Part shown: positions 58,698 to 64,000 of the stretch, in pieces
How the letters are laid out: the number at the start of each line of letters is the position of its first letter
How positions within the stretch are numbered: position 1 is the first letter of the stretch
Origin: Chondrosia reniformis
Taxonomy: Eukaryota > Porifera > Demospongiae > Chondrillida > Chondrillidae
Direction of reading: 5' to 3'
Assembly: GCA_947172415.1 (NCBI GenBank)
Contig: OX359193.1
Location: 6,566,501 to 6,630,500 of the forward strand
DNA length: 64,000 bases
Translations under genes and position numbers: made by a program
Notes under the pieces: model-generated
Seen by the model: only the letters and a program-made list of their open reading frames with translations
Told to the model about the DNA's origin: nothing
Database searches by the model: none

Positions 58698-60380
58698 TTC
58701 TAGTTTATTTCTCCAGGGATTAAATCAGTCTATAGCTAACAGCTTGCTCTATTTGTTTCTTCTTTTTCTTCTCTTTGTGACTGAGTTGCAAACCTTGGCT
58801 TGGTCTGACCCTTTTATAGAGATCTCTGGTAGATTAATTGAAAATAAAAAATGATCTAATCGTTTCCTAAACGGATGTGTCCAGATAAGTTATTTTATAA
58901 ATGGGAGTCTTTTAAAACGCGGAATACGGAATACGGAATACGGAATAACGAAATTGCAGCCGATTAGTATGGCCGAAAATACGCACTATAATAATATAAA
59001 AAGGTGTTGATATATGCACTACAGACAGGTGCATCCAGCAAGAGATCACCTATGTGTAATACATGTTTAGGAATAAACACTAATTACTTCATACCTTCTG
59101 TAAGATAGGAACATTAGTGTGTAAATTTGTGGTAGAGACAGAGGGAGGCTCTTCCATTAACTACCTGGTTTACTTGTAAGGATCATGAAGCTCCAAAAAA
59201 AGGTGTCGATAGCTACATATATGCACTACAGACAGGTGCATCCAGCAAGAGATCACCTATGTGTAATACATGTTTAGGAATAAACACTAATTACTTCATA
59301 CCTTCTGTAAGATAGGAACATTAGTGTGTAAATTTGTGGTAGAGACAGAGGGAGGCTCTTCCATTAACTACCTGGTTTACTTGTAAGGATCATGAAGCTC
59401 CAAAAAAAGGTGTCGATAGCTACATATATGCACTACAGACAGGTGCATCCAGCAAGAGATCACCTATGTGTAATACATGTTTAGGAATAAACACTAATTA
59501 CTTCATACCTTCTGTAAGATAGGAACATTAGTGTGTAAATTTGTGGTAGAGACAGAGGAGGCTCTTCCATTAACTAGCTGGTTTACTTGTAAGGATCATG
59601 AAGTTACTAAAAGGTGTCTATAGCTACATATATGCACTACAGACAGGTGCATCCAGCAGATCACCTATGTGTAATACATGTTTAGGAATAAACACTAATT
59701 ACTTCATACCTTCTGTAAGATAGGAACATTAGTGTGTAAATTTGTGGTAGAGACAGAGGGAGGCTCTTTCATTAACTACCTGGTTTACTTGTAAGGATCA
59801 TGAAGCTCCAAAAAAAGGTGTCGATAGCTACATATATGCACTACAGACAGGTGCATCCAGCAGATCACCTATGTGTAATACATGTTTAGGAATAAACACT
59901 AATTACTTCATACCTTCTGTAAGATAGGAACATTAGTGTGTAAATTTGTGGTAGAGACAGAGGGAGGCTCTTCCATTAACTAGCTGGTTTACTTGTAAGG
60001 ATCATGAAGCTACAAAAAGGTGTCAATAGCTACAAAAAGGTGTCAATAGCTACAAAAAGGTGTCTATAGCTACATATATGCACTACAGACAGGTGCATCC
60101 AGCAGATCACCTATGTGTAATACATGCATGTTTATAGGAATACACTAATTATTTTAGACATTATGTAACCATAGGAACAATAGAGGTAAATTTATTGTAG
60201 AGACAGAGCTGGCCCACCTATAGCCAGGCTTCACTGTTTTGTGTCTTTTATGGACAATAGGCTTTTATTTTAGTTTTCTATAAATTAGTTGGTTTACTTG
60301 TACTGATTATGAATTATTGGATTGATATCAATGCAGCTAATGTAGCTTGCAAATCAACTATTTCGAGGTGTGTTGGAAAC
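58698..60380. other. Intergenic, mainly satellite
   Basis: 5' flank of the vWA-EGF gene, then the ~205-bp tandem array (59002-60180), then about 200 bp of AT-rich spacer. No gene seen. Confidence 0.65.
59002..60180 (+). repeat. ~205-bp satellite, 5 full units plus a diverged sixth
   Basis: Units begin at about 59002, 59201, 59407, 59611, 59816 and 60059 with AGGTGT(C/T)GATAGCTACATA and contain CACTACAGACAGGTGCATCC, TAATACATGTTTAGGAATAA and GGTAGAGACAGAGGGAGGCT. Units are nearly identical except the last. A smaller triplication (TACAAAAAGGTGTCAATAGC) precedes the sixth unit. Confidence 0.95.
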
Positions 60381-61274
60381 ATGGAAGAGAGGTCTCCCAT
60401 GAAGAGGAAATCAAGGTAATCATCTAAGAATCTGAATGTAAACAAGGAGCTTTAAACCTTTACATAATATTTTTGTCATTCTTTTAACTAGATCTGACTT
60501 TGAGTCAGAAATTATTAACCTGGATCCTGTGCTGGTTATATCTGAAAGTAATACTGATGATTCAGAAATTGTTAATTTGATTATTCCAATAAAAATGATA
60601 CAGACTCTGTGACTGGAACACTCTCATCTTCGTAAGTATTCTGAATAATAATTTGTACCGTCACCATGAAAGTAAACTTGATATCAGTGCTGTGCGTGAT
60701 AGACCATTATACTTCTTATTATAATAATCATGCAGATATAGCAGCAGTGGATCAGAAATTAATTATGAAGAGAATGATCCCATGGATGACTTGAAGTACG
60801 TATGTTGTTAACATCTATAGATAATGTATATTTTAAGTGTAGTTAGCATGGGAGATATATATATTAAAAAGCATATTAAATTCTTTTTATCGAAAGTTGC
60901 TTTATTTAAAATATAAACACTGTGTAGGCTGCACTTAGAACCTCCATAAGAAGGATGTGGAATATTACGAGGGGATGTGGGACTTCCCATTTTCACACAC
61001 ATAAACCAAACAGAAAATGCCTCTTCACTATGGAAGATATCGTATCCATTATACTATGGCCCACTTTGGATAAGCGATTCATAGCAAAAAAGATTCCAAT
61101 TGCTATAAGTCACAATGACAGCTTTCTGGTGGACACAGAAAAGTTAGCTGATTGCCAGGATATATTAAGTGATGACATGGGTGCTTGGAAGAATAACCGA
61201 TTTGACTCCATTCATGTCACAGTATCAAAGACTGAAACAGAAGTACAGAATGTTCAGCGTCTACAGTCAAGTAC
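60381..61274 (+). pseudogene. Putative gene of unknown family, reading frame possibly broken
   Basis: Possible first exon 60381-60415 (MEERSPMKRKSR), then 60492 onward (SDFESEIINLDPVLVISESN), then a Ser/Glu-rich exon near 60736-60795 (SSSGSEINYEENDPMDDLK) and a long exon 60928-61274 with KCLFTMEDIVSIILWPTLDK, VDTEKLADCQDILSDDMGAW and HVTVSKTETEVQ. The long exon looks coding and ends at a good donor. Its neighbours do not join in frame: exon 2 hits TGA unless the frame shifts near 60588, and the Ser-rich exon leads to a stop in the next one. I do not recognise the family. It could be a pseudogene, a mis-joined model or a sequence error. Confidence 0.35.
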
Positions 61275-62654
61275 GTAGTAATTTTGGCAAAAGCAGGAAC
61301 GCATATCATCATTATTTACATTTTATGATTTTTTAAGTTTACATTCAGAGAATAATGGCATTTAACAGCTTCAATTATTGTCTCTTTGTTATGATGATTA
61401 GACAAACAATTTTAGTATAACTATATGTATGGGTTCTTATGTTAACATGTTTGTTTAGTTATGAATCTTATAGTATGAATATATCTATATAATAATATGT
61501 AGCTACATTACTGTATATACCATTATAGCTCATCAAGCTCCTCAGGAGACAGGAGTGGATGAGACATGTACATCTGAGCTTCAGGTCAGCTTTTGAGCTT
61601 AAAGTTCCTATTTTTCCATTTTAGTGATTAACACTTTTGGCTGAAACCCTTAACCATATGTCTTTAGCTTTAATGTTGGAATTATTTATTAGCTCAGACT
61701 TCCATTGAATGCCATACTGATGAGTCCTACATATATAAGGACAAAACAGCTGTCTATGGCTCAACCATCTTGTTGATTGGATAAAGAGAGACTCTGATTC
61801 CCCACTTCACCCATTAGGTTATCGAGCTGCTCAGGAGACATGAGTGGGAGGGGCATATCCAGCCAGAGTCCACTGATGAGACATCTGAGCTTAAGATCAG
61901 CCAAAGTCTCCTGTTATATTTCTTATGCCACTAAATTCACAATAATGCTTTAATTGCATGGTAAGGGTTAGTGTATATAAGTGCATCTGGAAACTGACAC
62001 TTTGACTAGTTTGTTTGGAAAATCATGGACTAGCTATTATATTAACAAGTAGATCAATTAGTATACTCATATTTTATGTAACTGATTAACTAATTTATCT
62101 GAAAATGTACAATACATGTATCACATGTAATATGCATAACCCCAATAGTATTATGTAAAATTAATGCTACATTTTTTTTAATAATTGTATACATATTATA
62201 TAATAGTTTATTTCAATTAAAACATAATATGTGTATGTTTAATTGTATGGTAACAATTAATTATCAAAGCTAATACAAAAGCCTTTTTATACATATATAA
62301 ATGTTTATAACTATGCAAAGAATGTCCATATTATATTATATAATATGAGTGTGTGTATATACGTATATACATATATATATGACAGCATACATATACATAT
62401 ACATGTATTGATACATGCTTGCACACCATGAGTTTCTGCATGAGTGTCAATTTCAGACTTTTGTACATTTATCAGACGTCAACATGATTAGTACTGATTT
62501 GAAATAGTGACACATGAAAATATTTATCTGTTTACATATCTTTAGGCGTACCCCATCCTCTAGACTGCATATTGAAAAAAGTTTTATAATTTTTGTTTAC
62601 ATTGATAGTGTGTTGTACATACTGTCAGAAGCAAGTTAAGTGTAACTTCCACTA

Positions 62655-62890
62655 AGAGGAAATATTTCATTGAATAAATATTCCCATTAACAACAGAAGA
62701 CAGCAAAAATTGGATTCTTAAAAGCACAAATAGTAACTATATACTCTCAAATTGATTTATAATGTTCAGATAAAATGTTATTCCATTGAAATAATATTCC
62801 CATTAACAACAGAAGACAACAAAAATTAGATTCTAATTTAAAAGCACAAATAGTAGCAGCTGTACATGTGTACTCTCAAATTGATTTATT
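62655..62890 (+). repeat. ~120-bp direct duplication
   Basis: Two copies of ATTCCCATTAACAACAGAAG ... AAAAGCACAAATAGTA ... ACTCTCAAATTGATTTAT, the second with small insertions. Confidence 0.8.
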
Positions 62891-63090
62891 ATTATACGTA
62901 TGTAATGTATAAATATATAAAATGCTTATATACTTCAGCTCTTGAGTGGTATATTTAGGATTAATAACAGTGGAGACCACAGCTTATATGTGATTATGAT
63001 CAGTGCTGTAAGATTTAATATTAATGTTCTCTGAAATGTGTTAAAAGCTGCCTATTTGAGTCACATGATTCTCCCAAGAGCCAATTTGCA

Positions 63091-63306
63091 GGATCAAATT
63101 TCAGGTTTCCTATTGCATGAAACCTATTTGAAACTTCTTGAACAGGAAGGTTTCAAAGGGTGCTCAAGTGTGTGCTAATAGATTAATTTCACGGGTTTCA
63201 AATTTTAACAGCACCCTTTCCGCAATCATACCTTTTGAAACCTGGCTGTTCAAAGAGTTTCAAATAGGTTTCATGCCTTCTGAAACCTGACATTAATATT
63301 TGATCC
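63091..63306. mobile_element. 216-bp inverted-repeat element (GGATCAAAT termini), copy 2
   Basis: GGATCAAATTTCAGGTTTCC at the left and GAAACCTGACATTAATATTTGATCC at the right. The interior closely matches copy 1, including AAGGGTGCTCAAG and GATTAATTTCACGGGTTTCA. Both copies are flanked by CA before and TGTGCA after. Confidence 0.8.
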
Positions 63307-63544
63307 TGTGCAATGAATTATATTTACTTTAGATTGCTATGATATGTATAAAGATATATGGCAAACACATGAAATGCTTATGATTAATTCATTTCAGTAA
63401 ATAGTAAACAACCTCATTGTTCTAAATGTCCTAAAATATACTATAGTCCATTATCTTTAATAAAGTGGTAACTAAACCACAAGTCTTAGAGTATAAACAA
63501 GATAGTTCAATCTTGCTTGTTGGAGGTTGTTCTGAAGAAACACA

Positions 63545-63957
63545 TTAACTTGAGCCTGGTCCTCGTTTCTTGTTCAAGAAACATCTGAACCTATCAGGAG
63601 TCTTCCTTGAATCTGGTACCTAATACAGTATATATGGTATATAAATAAATAATCACAAGCAATGTAAGCATATATATATATATAGCAAGAAATGTGTATA
63701 TCCTTATTATATATGTATACAGTAAGTAACACACATCTGCATATCTGGAGCGCTTGGTGATGCAACTTCCGAGTCTGTTCAGACATCTTTGCCTATCAAA
63801 GGCTTGCACTCTGCACTGGAATTCTGTGATGCTGCTGCACCTTCTTGGAATGATCTTATCTTGTTTGTTGTAATAGCAGGAAGCACAAGTTGTAACAGGG
63901 AAGCAATCACCAGATGGATGCACATACTGAATGGTTCCTAGGGAAACATCAGCATCT
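63545..63957 (-). CDS. 3' end of a Cys-rich, probably extracellular protein (partial)
   Basis: Two minus-strand exons, 63735-63957 and 63545-63619, joined in frame and ending in TAA. The first encodes VHPSGDCFPVTTCASCYYN, KIIPRRCSSITEFQCRVQAF and RQRCLNRLGSCITKRSRYA, with about eight cysteines in 70 residues. The second adds a basic tail ending NKKRGPGSS. The upstream part lies beyond the window. Cys density suggests disulfides and secretion. I could not assign a family; a cystine-knot-type growth factor is only one possibility. Confidence 0.5.
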
Positions 63958-64000
63958 CTAAATCATGCAAGGAGAAAAACCAGTGATTAGGTTTTTTGTT

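Larger units (their letters stand above)
61275..63544. other. AT-rich region, few features
   Basis: Two short related segments, about 61530-61585 and 61818-61890 (CTGCTCAGGAGACA..GAG; GATGAGACA..ACATCTGAGCTT), may be exons of the uncertain gene at 60.4 kb or a duplicated fragment. A direct duplication of about 120 bp is at 62655-62890, and the GGATCAAAT element is at 63091-63306. Otherwise nothing is supported. Confidence 0.5.

Overview
Eukaryotic nuclear DNA, most likely from a non-bilaterian animal. My best guess is a demosponge, inferred from gene content, many short GT-AG introns, AT-rich DNA and dense genes; the sequence does not name the species. Coding exons were joined by hand using splice sites, reading phase and recalled family consensus. 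No RNA genes, CRISPR arrays or prokaryotic features were seen.

Layout: (1) 515-21175, + strand: an orthologue of the HECT ubiquitin ligase TRIP12 in about 50 exons, with armadillo-type repeats, a split WWE domain and a C-terminal HECT domain. Its introns carry many minisatellites, one about 2.5 kb long. (2) 22699-32499, + strand: three tandem paralogous type I membrane receptors of 375, 374 and 390 aa. Each has eight exons with identical intron phases (1-0-1-0-1-2-0), two FN3-like ectodomains, one membrane helix and a short tail with a conserved Gly-x-Tyr motif. This resembles the gene plan of cytokine receptors and is the most interesting system here. (3) 32552-35735, - strand: a haem-domain (H-NOX) guanylyl cyclase, 660 aa, convergent with the last receptor gene and divergent from (4) 35997-42359, + strand: a WDR44 (Rab11-binding WD40) orthologue, 723 aa. 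(5) 42537-43448, + strand: an intronless TLC-domain membrane protein. (6) 43449-47421: a gene-poor region of inverted-repeat elements. (7) 47422-50171, + strand: a secreted endonuclease/exonuclease/phosphatase-fold enzyme, 431 aa. (8) 50479-54012, - strand: a PAAF1 (proteasome-assembly WD40) orthologue, 356 aa. (9) 54913-58697, - strand: a secreted vWA-EGF protein, 839 aa. (10) 58698-64000: a satellite of about 205 bp units, a possibly broken gene near 60.4-61.3 kb, inverted-repeat elements, and the 3' end of a Cys-rich protein gene on the minus strand at the window edge.

The genes do not form one pathway. TRIP12 and PAAF1 both belong to the ubiquitin-proteasome system. The cyclase and the receptors are signalling components. 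The repeat content includes a dispersed family of short elements with a hammerhead-ribozyme-like core and a fold-back element with a similar core.
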